Source: Sphingomonadaceae bacterium (lineage in GTDB: Bacteria > Pseudomonadota > Alphaproteobacteria > Sphingomonadales > Sphingomonadaceae). From it: 63,826 nucleotides of DNA. Position 1 is the first letter of the stretch, and each line of letters starts with the position of its first letter. A program made the position numbers and the translations under genes. Of the stretch, positions 26,208 through 35,893 are shown piece after piece. The stretch covers positions 1-63,826 of the forward strand of contig CANFXW010000019.1 in the NCBI GenBank assembly GCA_947451145.1. Direction: 5' to 3'. The notes below the pieces were generated by a model. That model was not told the origin of the DNA and did not search any database. It saw only the letters and a program-made list of their open reading frames with translations.

Positions 26208-26570
26208 TTACTTGGTTGCGGGAGCCGAACCAGCCGGAGCGGGTGCTGGTGCCGCAGGATTGGCTTGCCCGGCCAGCGGATCAACCGGTGGTGCGACAGG
26301 AGCCGGAGCAGTCCGCTGCAGCGAGGTATCAATCTTCGATCCGCTGGCGGTACCAACCGCCATGGCTGCCAGGGTAATCGACAGAGCAACAAAGATCGTC
26401 GCCAGAATGGCCGTTGCCCGCGTCAGGAAATCCGCAGCGCCGCGCGCCGACATGATCCCTGCCGGGCTGCCACCCACGCCAAGACCGCCACCCTCAGACT
26501 TTTGCATAAGGATAACGATCACCAGCAGCGCGCCGATAATTGCCTGAACGACGGTAACGAAGAGAAACAT
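26208..26570 (-). CDS. secG: Preprotein translocase subunit SecG
   Basis: 120 residues. Two transmembrane helices (residues ~3-21, FLFVTVVQAIIGALLVIVIL, and ~53-72, AILATIFVALSITLAAMAVG) flank the conserved loop MQKSEGGGLGVGGSP. The C-terminal tail is Pro/Ala-rich. SecG pairs with SecYE in the inner membrane. The order tpiA-secG-pyrG is common in alphaproteobacteria and supports the call. Confidence 0.95.
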   Translation of the reverse strand: MFLFVTVVQAIIGALLVIVILMQKSEGGGLGVGGSPAGIMSARGAADFLTRATAILATIFVALSITLAAMAVGTASGSKIDTSLQRTAPAPVAPPVDPLAGQANPAAPAPAPAGSAPATK

Positions 26571-26642
26571 GGGCTAATCCGGACCAGAATGAATGAATGC
26601 GCATCTAGGCCTGCGAAGCCCTGCACGCAAGGGTGGGCGAAA

Positions 26643-27410
26643 TCAGTCCCGCTCTGCCCCTGCCGCCGCAATGATCGCGACAAAGCTCTCCGCCGTCAGG
26701 CTCGCGCCGCCGACCAGTGCGCCGCCTACGCCTTCTGCTTCCAGCAAACCGGACGCGTTTTCAGCGTTTACCGAGCCACCATAAAGGATGCGAACGCCGT
26801 CGGCACGTTCACCATAGGCCGCTTCGATGCGCAGACGAATCGCTGCATGCATGGCGATGACATCAGCCACTTCGGCAACCCGGCCTGTGCCGATCGCCCA
26901 GACGGGTTCATAGGCCACAGAAACCTTGCCCGGTGCCAGTTCGGCGATGGCTTCGGCAGACGGCAACGAGCCATCGACCTGTGCGCCAACCACTTTCTCG
27001 GCCTTGCCGGCATCGCGCTGTTCGAGCGTTTCGCCAACACAGACGATCACGCCGAGCCCTGCGGCCAGCGCAGCCTCGGCCTTGGCCTTTATCTCGGCAT
27101 CGCTTTCGCCATGGTCCTTGCGGCGCTCAGAGTGGCCGACAATGACGAAGTCCGCGCCGCAATCGAGCAACATCGCCGCCGAAATATCTCCGGTATGCGC
27201 ACCCTTTGGCTGGGCATGGCAATCCTGACCGCCAACGCCGATCGCGGAAACCTCATCCGCCATGGCATGGATCAGTGTGAACGGCGGGGCCAAGGCCACC
27301 TGCACTGCGGGATAGCGCGCCGCCGCCCGGTCAATAGCGCGGGCTTCGGCCAGCATGGCGCGAGTCCCGTTCATTTTCCAATTGCCGACAATATAAGGAT
27401 TGGCGTGCAT
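26643..27410 (-). CDS. tpiA: Triosephosphate isomerase
   Basis: 255 residues. ATG 27410 is preceded at a distance by AAGGAG. N-terminal NPYIVGNWKMNGTRAM supplies the active-site Asn and Lys. The general acid His is in IVGHSERRK, the catalytic Glu in AYEPVWAIGTG (loop 6), and GGSVNAENA binds phosphate. It interconverts dihydroxyacetone phosphate and glyceraldehyde-3-phosphate in the cytosol. The 247-bp gap to the divergent ppiD (27411-27657) shows no gene. Confidence 0.97.
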   Translation of the reverse strand: MHANPYIVGNWKMNGTRAMLAEARAIDRAAARYPAVQVALAPPFTLIHAMADEVSAIGVGGQDCHAQPKGAHTGDISAAMLLDCGADFVIVGHSERRKDHGESDAEIKAKAEAALAAGLGVIVCVGETLEQRDAGKAEKVVGAQVDGSLPSAEAIAELAPGKVSVAYEPVWAIGTGRVAEVADVIAMHAAIRLRIEAAYGERADGVRILYGGSVNAENASGLLEAEGVGGALVGGASLTAESFVAIIAAAGAERD

Positions 27411-27657
27411 AGCCTGGTATAACTCCTTGGAATTACGCACAAAAGCGCACAAATTGACCGCAGGTTGCACTGCAGCATTTTTCGCCGGTTAGGCCGGGAA
27501 GTGGCGAAAGTCAAAAGCGGTTGCGATGAATTGGTCGCAGTTCGCATCAATACACCGCGCAATTCGCTATGCCCAGCCATTGCGATCAGCCGCATCGCAG
27601 CCTAAAGCCCCCGCGCAATAAGTTCCGCCATTTCCACCTAGATAAGCGACAGGCCAC

Positions 27658-29598
27658 ATGCTCAATTTTTTCCGGTCCTTCATGAAGTCGAAATTCGGCG
27701 TTGGCGTGACGCTGGCCTTTCTGGTGCTGATTGCGCTCGCATTTGCCAGCGGCGACATCCTGAGCTTCGGGGTGAGCGCGACCAATAACGGAACGTCGGT
27801 CGCAACCGCAGGCAGCCGCAGCATATCAGCCAATTCGCTGGATTTCTTCGCCCGCCGCAGGCTGCAGCAGGTGCATGAGAAAGATCCCAACGCCACGCTG
27901 CGCTCGATGGTTGCGTCTGGCGGCCTCGATGTTGTGCTGGGCGAACTGCTCGACAACGCCTCGATCACCGAATTCGGCAAGAAGGTTGGCATTGTCTCCA
28001 GCGACCGGCTTATTGGCAGCGAGCTGGCGAAAGAGCCGGCTTTTCGCGGACTGACCGGAACCTTCGATGAAAACACCTATCGTGGCGCTCTGGCGCAACA
28101 GGGCTTCAAGGATGCGGACTACCGCCAGCTGGTTTCTGACGTGCTGGTTTCGCAGCAAGTCCAGATCCCGGCATCGTTCGGCGCGAAAGTCCCTGCGGAA
28201 TTCGTGAACCGTTATGCATCGCTGCTCACCGAAACCCGCGAGGGTTCGATCGCCCTGATCCCAGCCGCTGTGTTCGCCCCCAAGAGCGAACCCAGCCCAC
28301 AGGAACTGGCGAGCTATTACACCGCCCATCAGGCCACATACACCCGCCCCGAGCGCCGCACGATTCGCTACATCTCCTTCGATGATGCTGTGCTGAAGAA
28401 TGTCCCCGCCCCCAGCGACAAGGAAATTGCCGCGAAGTATGAAGCGGACAAGGCCAAGTACGCATCCAGCGAAACCCGCAAGCTGACCCAGCTGGTGCTC
28501 CCCACCGAATCGGCGGCCAAGGTCGTGATCGATGAACTGGCCAAGGGCGTGAGCCTGCAGCAGTCTGCCGCCTCCAAGAAGCTCGCTACTGCCGCCTTCG
28601 CGAACATCACCAAGGACGCCTATGCCGCGCAGAACTCTCCTGCTGCGGCTGATGCCGTCTTTGGCACTGCGCAGGGCAAGATTGCCGGACCGGTGAAGGG
28701 CGGCCTTGGCTGGTATATCGTCAAGGTCGAAGGCATCACACGCAATCCGGGCAAGACGATCGATCAGGCGCGCGGAGAAATCTCCGACGCGCTGATGGCC
28801 GTCAAGAAGCGCGCAGCATTTGCCGACTTTTCCGCCAAGATCGAAGACGAATTCGATCAGGGCGGTTCTCTCAGCGACGTCGCCAAGGAGCTTGGCACCG
28901 AGATCAAGCAGACCGAACCGCTGACCGCCGACGGCAAGGTCTTCGGCAAGCCTGATCAGAGCGCTCCGCCAGAACTGGCGCGCGTCATCCAGACGGCATT
29001 CCTGATGGACAAGGAAGGCCAGGCCCAGCTTGCAGAAGTTGTGCCGGGCAAGACCTTCATCGCTTTCACCGTCGGCCAGATCGAGCCCGGCGCCCCTGCC
29101 CCGATCGCCGAAATCCGCGCGCAGGTGATTGCCGACTATCAGCTCGAAAAGGGCGCAGCGGCTGCGCAAACAGCGGCAAACAAGGTGCTTGCAGCAGGCC
29201 GCAAGTCCGGTGACCTGAATGCCGCGATGGCCTCGCTTGGCATGCAGCTGCCGCCGGTTGATCAGGTCAACATGAAGCGCATGGAACTGCAGCGATATGG
29301 CCGCGCCACCCCGCCGCCGCTCAAGCTGCTGTTCGCCATGGCCAAGGGTACCGTGAAGCTACTGCCCGGGCCGAACAACCGCGGCTGGTACATCATCGCC
29401 CTGAAGAACATCATACCCGGCACTGTCGATCCCAAGGATCCGGGCCTGGCGCAGGCTTCGCGTGAAATGGCGGGTCTGGCCGGCCAGGAATATGCCGAGC
29501 AGCTCCGCAGCGCGATCCGGGCCGAAATTGGCGCCAAGACCAACAAGGACGCGGTAATGACGCTGGCCAAGCAGCTCACCGGCACCGGCAGCAACTGA
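27658..29598 (+). CDS. SurA/PpiD-like periplasmic peptidyl-prolyl isomerase
   Basis: 646 residues. A single N-terminal membrane anchor (residues ~13-32, SKFGVGVTLAFLVLIALAFA) is followed by a SurA-N-like helical region with NSLDFFARRRLQQVHEKDP. A parvulin-type rotamase domain follows, with TKDAYAAQNSPAADAVFGTA and GPVKGGLGWYIVKVEGIT, then a C-terminal alpha-helical part. The architecture is that of PpiD, an inner-membrane folding factor at the Sec exit for outer-membrane proteins. It ends seven bases before trpE and is probably co-transcribed with it. Confidence 0.88.
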   Translation: MLNFFRSFMKSKFGVGVTLAFLVLIALAFASGDILSFGVSATNNGTSVATAGSRSISANSLDFFARRRLQQVHEKDPNATLRSMVASGGLDVVLGELLDNASITEFGKKVGIVSSDRLIGSELAKEPAFRGLTGTFDENTYRGALAQQGFKDADYRQLVSDVLVSQQVQIPASFGAKVPAEFVNRYASLLTETREGSIALIPAAVFAPKSEPSPQELASYYTAHQATYTRPERRTIRYISFDDAVLKNVPAPSDKEIAAKYEADKAKYASSETRKLTQLVLPTESAAKVVIDELAKGVSLQQSAASKKLATAAFANITKDAYAAQNSPAAADAVFGTAQGKIAGPVKGGLGWYIVKVEGITRNPGKTIDQARGEISDALMAVKKRAAFADFSAKIEDEFDQGGSLSDVAKELGTEIKQTEPLTADGKVFGKPDQSAPPELARVIQTAFLMDKEGQAQLAEVVPGKTFIAFTVGQIEPGAPAPIAEIRAQVIADYQLEKGAAAAQTAANKVLAAGRKSGDLNAAMASLGMQLPPVDQVNMKRMELQRYGRATPPPLKLLFAMAKGTVKLLPGPNNRGWYIIALKNIIPGTVDPKDPGLAQASREMAGLAGQEYAEQLRSAIRAEIGAKTNKDAVMTLAKQLTGTGSN

Positions 29599-29605
29599 TC
29601 CGTCG

Positions 29606-31123
29606 ATGAGTGGTGCATTGCCCGAGAACTGGGAAACGGCCGGGGCGCAACTGCGCGCCGGAAAGCCTGCGCTGATCTGGCGCAAGCTCGTTGCCGATTG
29701 CGAAACGCCGGTTGGCGCAGCGCTGAAGCTGATCGAACCGGGGCGCGGTGACTTCCTGCTCGAATCGGTACAGGGCGGCGAAGTGCGCGGACGTTACAGT
29801 TTGCTGGGCCTCGATCCCGATCTGGTGTTCCGCGCGACCGGCCATGGCGCAGCGATCAACCGCAAATGGCGCGAAGACCGCGAGGCCTTTGACGCGCTGC
29901 AAGGCGATGCCCTCGCCGAATTGCGCGCGCTGGTCGGTGCCTGCAAGATCGATGTCCCCGATGTGTTGCCCAAGGCACTGGCCTGTCTGGTCGGCTACTT
30001 TGGCTATGAGACAATCGGTCTGGTCGAAACCCTGCCCCGCGCACCGCAAAGCGCTCTCGAACTGCCCGACATGCTGTTCGTACGGCCAACGCTGATCCTC
30101 GTGTTTGACCGGCTGTCCGACGCCCTGTGGTGCGTCGCGCCCGTCTGGCCCGAAGGCACCTCGCCCGATAGCCAGCTGCAATTGGCCGCCGAGCGCATCG
30201 ATGAGGCGCTGCGCCGCCTTGCCCAGCCTGCGCCAGCTATTGCGCAGGACGCCGCCCTGCCCGAACCGCAGCTTACCCCGGTTCTCGCCCCCGGCGCTTA
30301 TGGCGAGATGGTGCTGAAGGCCAAGGACTACATCACTGCGGGCGACATCTTCCAGGTCGTCCTCGCCCAGCGCTTTACCACGCCTTTCACCCTGCCGCCC
30401 TTTGCGCTTTACCGAGCGCTGCGCCGGGTGAACCCTTCGCCGTTCCTCTATTTCCTCGATCTGCCGGGCTTTGCCCTGATCGGATCGAGCCCGGAAATCC
30501 TCGTGCGGGTCCGCGATGGCGAAGTGACCATCCGTCCGATCGCCGGAACCCGCCCGCGCGGCAAGACGCCCGAAGAGGACGCCGAGAACGAGATATCGCT
30601 GCTCGCCGATCCCAAGGAACGCGCCGAGCACCTTATGCTGCTCGATCTTGGCCGGAACGATGTGGGCCGGGTGGCCGCCAAGGGCTCGGTCCGCGTCACC
30701 GAAAGCTATACGGTAGAGCGCTACAGCCACGTAATGCACATCGTCAGCAACGTCGTCGGCCAACTCGACACCGAGAAGCACGATGCCATCGATGCGATGT
30801 TTGCCGGCTTTCCGGCGGGCACCGTTTCAGGCGCACCCAAGGTCCGCGCCTGCGAGATCATCGCCAGCCTGGAGCACGAAACGCGCGGGGCCTATGCAGG
30901 CGGCGTGGGCTATTTCGCCCCCGATGGCTCAGTCGACAGCTGCATCGTCCTGCGCACCGGCGTGGTCAAGGACGGCGTGCTGCACGTGCAGGCCGGTGCA
31001 GGCATCGTTGCTGACAGCGACCCCGCCTATGAACAGCGCGAATGCGAAGCCAAGGCTGGGGCCTTGATCGCAGCCGCGCGAGAAGCAGTGCGGGTGGCCT
31101 CGGAGCCCGGCTTCGGCCAGTAA
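29606..31123 (+). CDS. trpE: Anthranilate synthase component I
   Basis: 505 residues. Chorismate-binding enzyme: the tryptophan-binding N-terminal LLESVQGGEVRGRYSLLG precedes the catalytic domain. The catalytic domain shows FLYFLDLPGFALIGSSPEIL, IRPIAGTRPRGKTPEEDA, LLDLGRNDVGRVA, the segment MHIVSNVVG, FPAGTVSGAPKVRACEII and the C-terminal QAGAGIVADSDP. It uses chorismate and ammonia or glutamine (via TrpG) to make anthranilate. No leader peptide or attenuator is visible upstream; only seven bases separate it from the ppiD stop. Confidence 0.96.
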   Translation: MSGALPENWETAGAQLRAGKPALIWRKLVADCETPVGAALKLIEPGRGDFLLESVQGGEVRGRYSLLGLDPDLVFRATGHGAAINRKWREDREAFDALQGDALAELRALVGACKIDVPDVLPKALACLVGYFGYETIGLVETLPRAPQSALELPDMLFVRPTLILVFDRLSDALWCVAPVWPEGTSPDSQLQLAAERIDEALRRLAQPAPAIAQDAALPEPQLTPVLAPGAYGEMVLKAKDYITAGDIFQVVLAQRFTTPFTLPPFALYRALRRVNPSPFLYFLDLPGFALIGSSPEILVRVRDGEVTIRPIAGTRPRGKTPEEDAENEISLLADPKERAEHLMLLDLGRNDVGRVAAKGSVRVTESYTVERYSHVMHIVSNVVGQLDTEKHDAIDAMFAGFPAGTVSGAPKVRACEIIASLEHETRGAYAGGVGYFAPDGSVDSCIVLRTGVVKDGVLHVQAGAGIVADSDPAYEQRECEAKAGALIAAAREAVRVASEPGFGQ

Positions 31124-31131
31124 GCGCAGCG

Positions 31132-31650
31132 ATGGAGCGCCAGTTCTCCGTCACCCTGAGCAGGCAGGAACTGGCTGCCGCCAGCATGCTGCTTTTGCGC
31201 GGACATCCGGTGAGACGTTTGGCGCCTTGGGCGATTCTGGGCATGGGGCTGGTTCTGGGCGCACTGCTGGCGCTGGCAAAGCACCACTTCCATCCTGAAA
31301 CCACAAACCGGGCGCTGCTCTCGATCTTTGCCAAGGGGCTGGCGGGAACCATGCTGTTCCTTGGCCTTCAATACATGATGTTGCTGTCGCTGGTCGCCCG
31401 CATCGCACAGCGCGGACTGGAACTTGCCGGTGATGCCAAACGCATCGACTACCGGATCGACGGCAGCGCCCTCACCATGACCGTCGATGGCGTGACAAAC
31501 CGCATTCCCTGGCGCGAATTGCGGCGGACAATCGAGGACGATAACCTGCTCCTCCTATGCCCCGGCCAGACGACTTTCTGTGCTTTTCCCAAATCGCAAC
31601 TTGACGCAGGCACCCTCATGGCGCTCAAGCGGCGCGGCAAACCGGACTAA
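31132..31650 (+). CDS. YcxB-like membrane protein
   Basis: 172 residues. Two transmembrane helices lie at ~30-50 ([19 protein letters not shown]) and ~64-86. The C-terminal ~75 residues contain the YcxB-type motif [18 protein letters not shown] with [21 protein letters not shown]. It is placed between trpE and trpG, eight bases after trpE. The function of YcxB-like domains is unknown. Its position inside a biosynthetic operon is unexplained. Confidence 0.75.
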   Translation: MERQFSVTLSRQELAAASMLLLRGHPVRRLAPWAILGMGLVLGALLALAKHHFHPETTNRALLSIFAKGLAGTMLFLGLQYMMLLSLVARIAQRGLELAGDAKRIDYRIDGSALTMTVDGVTNRIPWRELRRTIEDDNLLLLCPGQTTFCAFPKSQLDAGTLMALKRRGKPD

Positions 31651-31654
31651 GAGC

Positions 31655-32239
31655 ATGATCCTCGTTATCGACAATTACGACAGCTTCACCTGGAACCTCG
31701 TCCATTACCTGATGGAAATGGGTGCCGAGGTGGAAGTGGTGCGCAACGATGCGATCTCGGCCGGACAGGCAATCTCCAGCGGCGCTCAGGGATTCCTGAT
31801 CTCGCCCGGCCCCTGCACGCCGAATGAAGCGGGGATCAGCCTCGATCTGGTCGGCGCGGCGGCGGAGGCGGGCAAGCCGCTGCTCGGCGTGTGCCTCGGG
31901 CACCAGTCAATCGGGCAATACTTCGGCGGCAAAGTGGTGCGCGGCGGGCTGATGCACGGCAAGACATCGCCGGTCACCCATGACGGCACCGGGCTGTTCG
32001 AAGGCCTGCCCTCGCCCTTCACGGCGACGCGTTATCACTCGCTGATCGTCACCGACATTCCCGAATGCCTTGTGGTCAACGCCCGCAGCGATGATGGCCA
32101 CGTCATGGGCTTCCGCCATGCGAGCTTGCCGATCCACGGCGTTCAGTTCCACCCCGAATCGATCGCCACCGAGCACGGCCACGCCATGCTGGCGAATTTC
32201 CTGAAGCTCTGCGGGGTAGCCGCGCAGGTTCCGGCGTGA
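31655..32239 (+). CDS. trpG: Anthranilate synthase component II (glutamine amidotransferase)
   Basis: 194 residues. [19 protein letters not shown] starts the class-I amidotransferase. The catalytic Cys is in [12 protein letters not shown], and the His-Glu pair in [17 protein letters not shown] 31655 is four bases after the YcxB-like stop. It delivers ammonia to TrpE, and its end overlaps the GTG of trpD (GTGA), so the two are coupled. Confidence 0.96.
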   Translation: MILVIDNYDSFTWNLVHYLMEMGAEVEVVRNDAISAGQAISSGAQGFLISPGPCTPNEAGISLDLVGAAAEAGKPLLGVCLGHQSIGQYFGGKVVRGGLMHGKTSPVTHDGTGLFEGLPSPFTATRYHSLIVTDIPECLVVNARSDDGHVMGFRHASLPIHGVQFHPESIATEHGHAMLANFLKLCGVAAQVPA

Positions 32240-33204
32240 GCCTTTCCTTCGATGAAGCCAGCGCGCTCTTCGGCCGCATGCTCGATGGCGCGATGTCCGA
32301 TGCGGAGATCACGCAGATCCTGATCGAGATGACCGAGCGCGGCGAAACTGCCAGCGAAATCGCCGGTGCGGCCAGCGCCATGCGCGAGCGGATGATCCCG
32401 GTCGAAGGGCTGAACCATGCTATCGACGTTTGCGGCACCGGCGGCGACGGGCAGCACACGCTGAATGTCTCGACCGCCGTTGCCATCGTGGTTGCGGCTT
32501 GCGGGGTTCCAGTCGCCAAGCACGGTAACCGCGCGGCTTCGAGCAAGGCCGGAACCGCCGACACGCTCGAGGAACTGGGCCTCAACCTCGCCAACGCCAG
32601 CCAGCGAGCGGCGGATACGCTGGGCGACCTTGGCATCGCGTTTTTCTTTGCCCAGGCCCACCACCCCGCGCTCGGCCGCATCGCGCTGATCCGCAAGGCG
32701 ATCGGCAAACGGACGATCTTCAACCTGCTCGGCCCGCTCGCCAATCCCGCTCGCGTGACGCGGCAGCTGGTCGGCATCGCCCGCCCCGCCTATGTGCCTA
32801 TTTACGCCGAGGCCATAGCCCGGCTGGGCACCGAACGGACCTTCGTCGTTTCGGGCGACGAAGGCCTCGACGAACTGAGCCTCGCAGGCGGCAACGAACT
32901 GGCTGTGGTCTCGGGCGAACATGTTGCGATGAAGCGCATTGCCCCCGCCGATGTCGGCCTTGCCAACGCGCCTATCGAGGCAATCCGTGGCGGCGACCCT
33001 GCCTTCAACGCCGCCGCCCTCACCCGGCTGCTGATGGGCGAACAGGGTGCCTACCGCGACGCCGTGCTGTTCAACACCGCCGCCGCGCTGATGGTTGCAG
33101 GTGAGGTCTCCGACTGGCACGAAGGCATCGAGGAAGGTGCCGAGGCCATCGACAAAGGCCTTGCCAAAGCTCTGCTGGACTGCTGGATCGCCGCAACGCA
33201 ATGA
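32236..33204 (+). CDS. trpD: Anthranilate phosphoribosyltransferase
   Basis: 322 residues, GTG start in a four-base overlap with trpG. The PRPP and anthranilate site is in [20 protein letters not shown], followed by [21 protein letters not shown] and [12 protein letters not shown]. It makes phosphoribosylanthranilate. The stop overlaps the start of trpC in an ATGA. Confidence 0.96.
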   Translation: MSLSFDEASALFGRMLDGAMSDAEITQILIEMTERGETASEIAGAASAMRERMIPVEGLNHAIDVCGTGGDGQHTLNVSTAVAIVVAACGVPVAKHGNRAASSKAGTADTLEELGLNLANASQRAADTLGDLGIAFFFAQAHHPALGRIALIRKAIGKRTIFNLLGPLANPARVTRQLVGIARPAYVPIYAEAIARLGTERTFVVSGDEGLDELSLAGGNELAVVSGEHVAMKRIAPADVGLANAPIEAIRGGDPAFNAAALTRLLMGEQGAYRDAVLFNTAAALMVAGEVSDWHEGIEEGAEAIDKGLAKALLDCWIAATQ

Positions 33205-33989
33205 CCGACAAACTCACCGAAATCTGCGACACCACCCGCGCTGAAGTGGCGCGCCGCAAGGCGCTGCGCTCGCTGGCGGATCTGGATGCCGCCGCCGCCA
33301 CCCAAACCGCCCCGCGCGGGTTCGAATCTGCGCTGCGCCGCGCCTCGGCCACCGGTTACGGCCTGATCGCCGAGATCAAGAAGGCCAGCCCATCCAAAGG
33401 CCTGATCCGCCCCGATTTCGATCCCCCGGCCCACGCCCGCGCCTATCAGGCTGGCGGTGCGACCTGCCTTTCGGTACTCACCGACGCGCCCTTCTTTCAG
33501 GGGCATGAGGACTACCTGATCGCCGCCCGCGCCGCCTGCACCCTGCCGGTGATCCGCAAGGACTTCATGGTCGATCCCTGGCAGTGCGCCGAAGCCCGCG
33601 CCATCGGTGCCGACGCGATCCTGATCATCGTCGCCGCGCTCGATGACAGCCAGATGGTCGAGATCGAGGCGGCGGCCATGGAACACGGTATGGACGTGCT
33701 GGTCGAGGTCCACAACGAGGCCGAGATGGAGCGCGCCACGCGCCTCAAATCCCGCCTGATCGGCGTCAACAACCGCGACCTGAAGCGCTTCGTCACCGAT
33801 CTCGGTACCACCGAGCGCCTCGCGCCGCTGGCTCCAGAGGGGAGCTTGCTGGTTGGCGAAAGCGGCATCAACAGCCACGCCGATATCGAACGCCTCGCCC
33901 GCGCCAATGTCCGGACATTCCTCGTCGGCGAAAGCCTGATGCGGCAAGCCGATGTCGAGGCAGCCACGCGCGCCCTGCTTGGGGGCTAA
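33201..33989 (+). CDS. trpC: Indole-3-glycerol-phosphate synthase
   Basis: 262 residues, ATGA overlap with trpD. The beta/alpha-barrel signatures are [15 protein letters not shown] (catalytic Lys), [61 protein letters not shown] and [13 protein letters not shown]. It closes carboxyphenylaminodeoxyribulose-phosphate to indole-glycerol phosphate. No trpF, trpB or trpA lies in the window. A terminator follows. Confidence 0.96.
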   Translation: MTDKLTEICDTTRAEVARRKALRSLADLDAAAATQTAPRGFESALRRASATGYGLIAEIKKASPSKGLIRPDFDPPAHARAYQAGGATCLSVLTDAPFFQGHEDYLIAARAACTLPVIRKDFMVDPWQCAEARAIGADAILIIVAALDDSQMVEIEAAAMEHGMDVLVEVHNEAEMERATRLKSRLIGVNNRDLKRFVTDLGTTERLAPLAPEGSLLVGESGINSHADIERLARANVRTFLVGESLMRQADVEAATRALLGG

Positions 33990-34003
33990 GAACCAGAAGT
34001 CCG

Positions 34004-34024
34004 TTTGACGCGGGTCAAATTTTT
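34004..34024 (+). terminator. Intrinsic terminator after trpC
   Basis: Six-bp stem TTTGAC/GTCAAA (34004-34009 with 34014-34019) with loop GCGG, followed by a T-run (34020-34024). It is short but has the full intrinsic-terminator layout. It ends the trp operon and separates it from the Rieske gene. Confidence 0.55.
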
Positions 34025-34075
34025 ACAACAGCTTTGTGGTAATTTCTCTCTATCCTTGGAGAGGAAGTGGCCGCG

Positions 34076-35269
34076 ATGAACGAGCATACCCCCGTTTACA
34101 CCAGCCCCGACGAAGCCGTGGCGTGGATGGGCACCGATCCTATCCCGGCCAAAGCCTATTACGATCCCGAATGGTTCGAACTCGAACGGCAGGCCATCTT
34201 CATGCGCACGTGGATCGAGATCGGCCACGTCTGCGAACTGCCCGAGCCCGGCACCTGGATTCGCCGCGATCTGGAATTCGCCAATGCCTCGATCCTCATC
34301 GTGCGCGGCAAGGATGGCCAGATCCGCGCGTTCTACAACGCCTGCACCCATCGCGGCACCCAGCTGGTAGAAGAGGAAAGCGGCAGGGGAAGCAATTTCC
34401 TTTGCCCCTATCACTTCTGGAATTTCGGCTATGATGGCCGTCTAATCGCCGCGCCCGATTTCAATCGCTTCGCGCTGACCAAGGAAGACTGCAAGATCCC
34501 CAAAGTCTCGGTCGATACCTGCGCCGGGCTGATCTTCATCAATCTGGATTCCAATCCGAAGCAGACCCTGCGCGAACATCTCGGCTCTTACGCCGAGGGT
34601 ATGGAGACCCTGCCGGTCGCCCGCGCCACACACTTCGCCGAATACACTTACGAGATCGATGCCAACTGGAAGATCACCTATGACAATTTCCAGGAAAACT
34701 ACCACTTGCGCCACGTCCACGGGCTGACCGGCATCGCCACAGTCCACCCCGACAACCTCTATGGCTACCCCACCAAATACACCTTCGACGGAGCCAACCG
34801 CACGCAGGAGATCTGGAGCAATCCCGAACCCAAAATCACCCCGATGCAGGGTTACAACTTTGGCCTCGCTGCCAAGTTCGCGCAGGAAGAAGGCGTGCTC
34901 ACCGGCCCGCACGCCCGCACCTATTTCGCCATTTTCCCGAGCTTCTTCATCATCGGCACCCCGGTGCAGCATTTCAGCCACAAGGTTTATCCGATCTCGG
35001 CGACCCGCTCGCGCGGCGTGTTCCGGGTTTACTGGATCGGCGAGGATGACAGCGCGTCAAAGCGATATTCGCGCGAATATGCCCTCGCCTCGATCCACGA
35101 CATCCACACCGAGGACGTCAACATCATCAACCGCGCGCAAAAGGGGCTGCTGTCTGGAGCGATCAAGAACATCCACTTCATGAACATGGAGGGCCTGTGC
35201 CGCCACCTCTACCTGAACGTGGTGAAGGCCATCGATGAATGGCAGGCCGAGCAGGGAAAACGCGCATGA
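34076..35269 (+). CDS. Rieske non-haem iron oxygenase, alpha subunit (second copy)
   Basis: 397 residues. ATG 34076 has the GGAGAGGAA Shine-Dalgarno nine bases upstream, better than the GTG at 34067. Rieske ligands are Cys90-x-His92 (NACTHRG) and Cys110-x2-His113 (CPYHFW). The iron-site motif is DNFQENYHLRHVHG (His210, His215). It differs clearly from the copy at 14224, and the shorter length fits a different subgroup (choline/carnitine-monooxygenase-like or PAH-like). It is coupled by ATGA to a small downstream gene. The electron-transfer partners and substrate are unknown. Confidence 0.92.
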   Translation: MNEHTPVYTSPDEAVAWMGTDPIPAKAYYDPEWFELERQAIFMRTWIEIGHVCELPEPGTWIRRDLEFANASILIVRGKDGQIRAFYNACTHRGTQLVEEESGRGSNFLCPYHFWNFGYDGRLIAAPDFNRFALTKEDCKIPKVSVDTCAGLIFINLDSNPKQTLREHLGSYAEGMETLPVARATHFAEYTYEIDANWKITYDNFQENYHLRHVHGLTGIATVHPDNLYGYPTKYTFDGANRTQEIWSNPEPKITPMQGYNFGLAAKFAQEEGVLTGPHARTYFAIFPSFFIIGTPVQHFSHKVYPISATRSRGVFRVYWIGEDDSASKRYSREYALASIHDIHTEDVNIINRAQKGLLSGAIKNIHFMNMEGLCRHLYLNVVKAIDEWQAEQGKRA

Positions 35270-35613
35270 ACCACCAGCAGCTTCCCGATGGCTATGAAGT
35301 GCTGGAGCCCTTTGTCGATTTTTGGGCCGTCCACGGCACCGCCGCCCGCGATGCCAAGCGCACCGCCAGCAGCGAGGCGCAGCGCAAGGGCTTTTACCAG
35401 ATCGCCAAGGACCATGTCCCGCGCGCCTTGGCCGAACTCGATCAGACCCCGCTGCACCAATTCAATGAGAAGCAGACCAACCTGATGAACCTGCTGCTAA
35501 GCTTTGCCCATGTCGTGAATGCGGTTGAACTGCTGGGTGACGGCGAAGCAAAGCATGCAAAGTTCCGTGCGGCCATGCCTTTCCTTCGCTCGACGGCGGA
35601 CCTTCCGGCCTGA
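35266..35613 (+). CDS. Small protein coupled to Rieske oxygenase, function unknown
   Basis: 115 residues, starting in the ATGA overlap with the Rieske gene. It has no membrane helix, no Cys cluster and no family motif that I recognise. It is mostly helical by composition, with a repeated Ala-Glu-Lys pattern and QFNEKQTNLMNLLLSFAHVV. The coupling suggests a partner or small subunit of the oxygenase, but it does not resemble the usual beta subunit. Confidence 0.6.
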   Translation: MNHQQLPDGYEVLEPFVDFWAVHGTAARDAKRTASSEAQRKGFYQIAKDHVPRALAELDQTPLHQFNEKQTNLMNLLLSFAHVVNAVELLGDGEAKHAKFRAAMPFLRSTADLPA

Positions 35614-35827
35614 ATTGCGATTCACAAGCCATCGCGCGCTGAACTGGTAAACAGAATCACTGTCCTACACCGCGCAAAACTGCCATGGACTGCGACATGT
35701 TTTGCGCTGCGCCTCTTGCTGATCATCGTCCATTCCAGTGGATGGGGCTTGTTTTTCCCCGCCGAATCCACTTGCTGTCAATTGGTGGCTTAATTCGCTG
35801 TTTTATAAACATTTTCATGCCACATTC

Positions 35828-35859
35828 GAGGTTGACAGAGTGTCAACTGTGTCAACCTC
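35828..35859. promoter_or_regulatory. Nested inverted repeats upstream of moaC
   Basis: GAGGTTGACA (35828-35837) and TGTCAACCTC (35850-35859) form a perfect 10-bp inverted repeat with a 12-base spacer. Inside it, GTTGACA (35831-35837) and TGTCAAC (35841-35847) form a second, competing repeat. It may be an operator or competing hairpins 35 bases before the moaC ATG. The rest of the 280-bp gap (35614-35893) contains no evident gene. Confidence 0.5.
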
Positions 35860-35893
35860 AACTCGCAATTCAGTCAGGAAAATGGGCTGCAGC

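Noticed and set aside
29599..29605. trp leader peptide or attenuator
   Set aside because: Only seven bases separate ppiD and trpE, so no leader can be present.
35614..35893. Moco riboswitch upstream of moaC
   Set aside because: The nested repeats are simple and do not fit the multi-stem Moco riboswitch arrangement I know.
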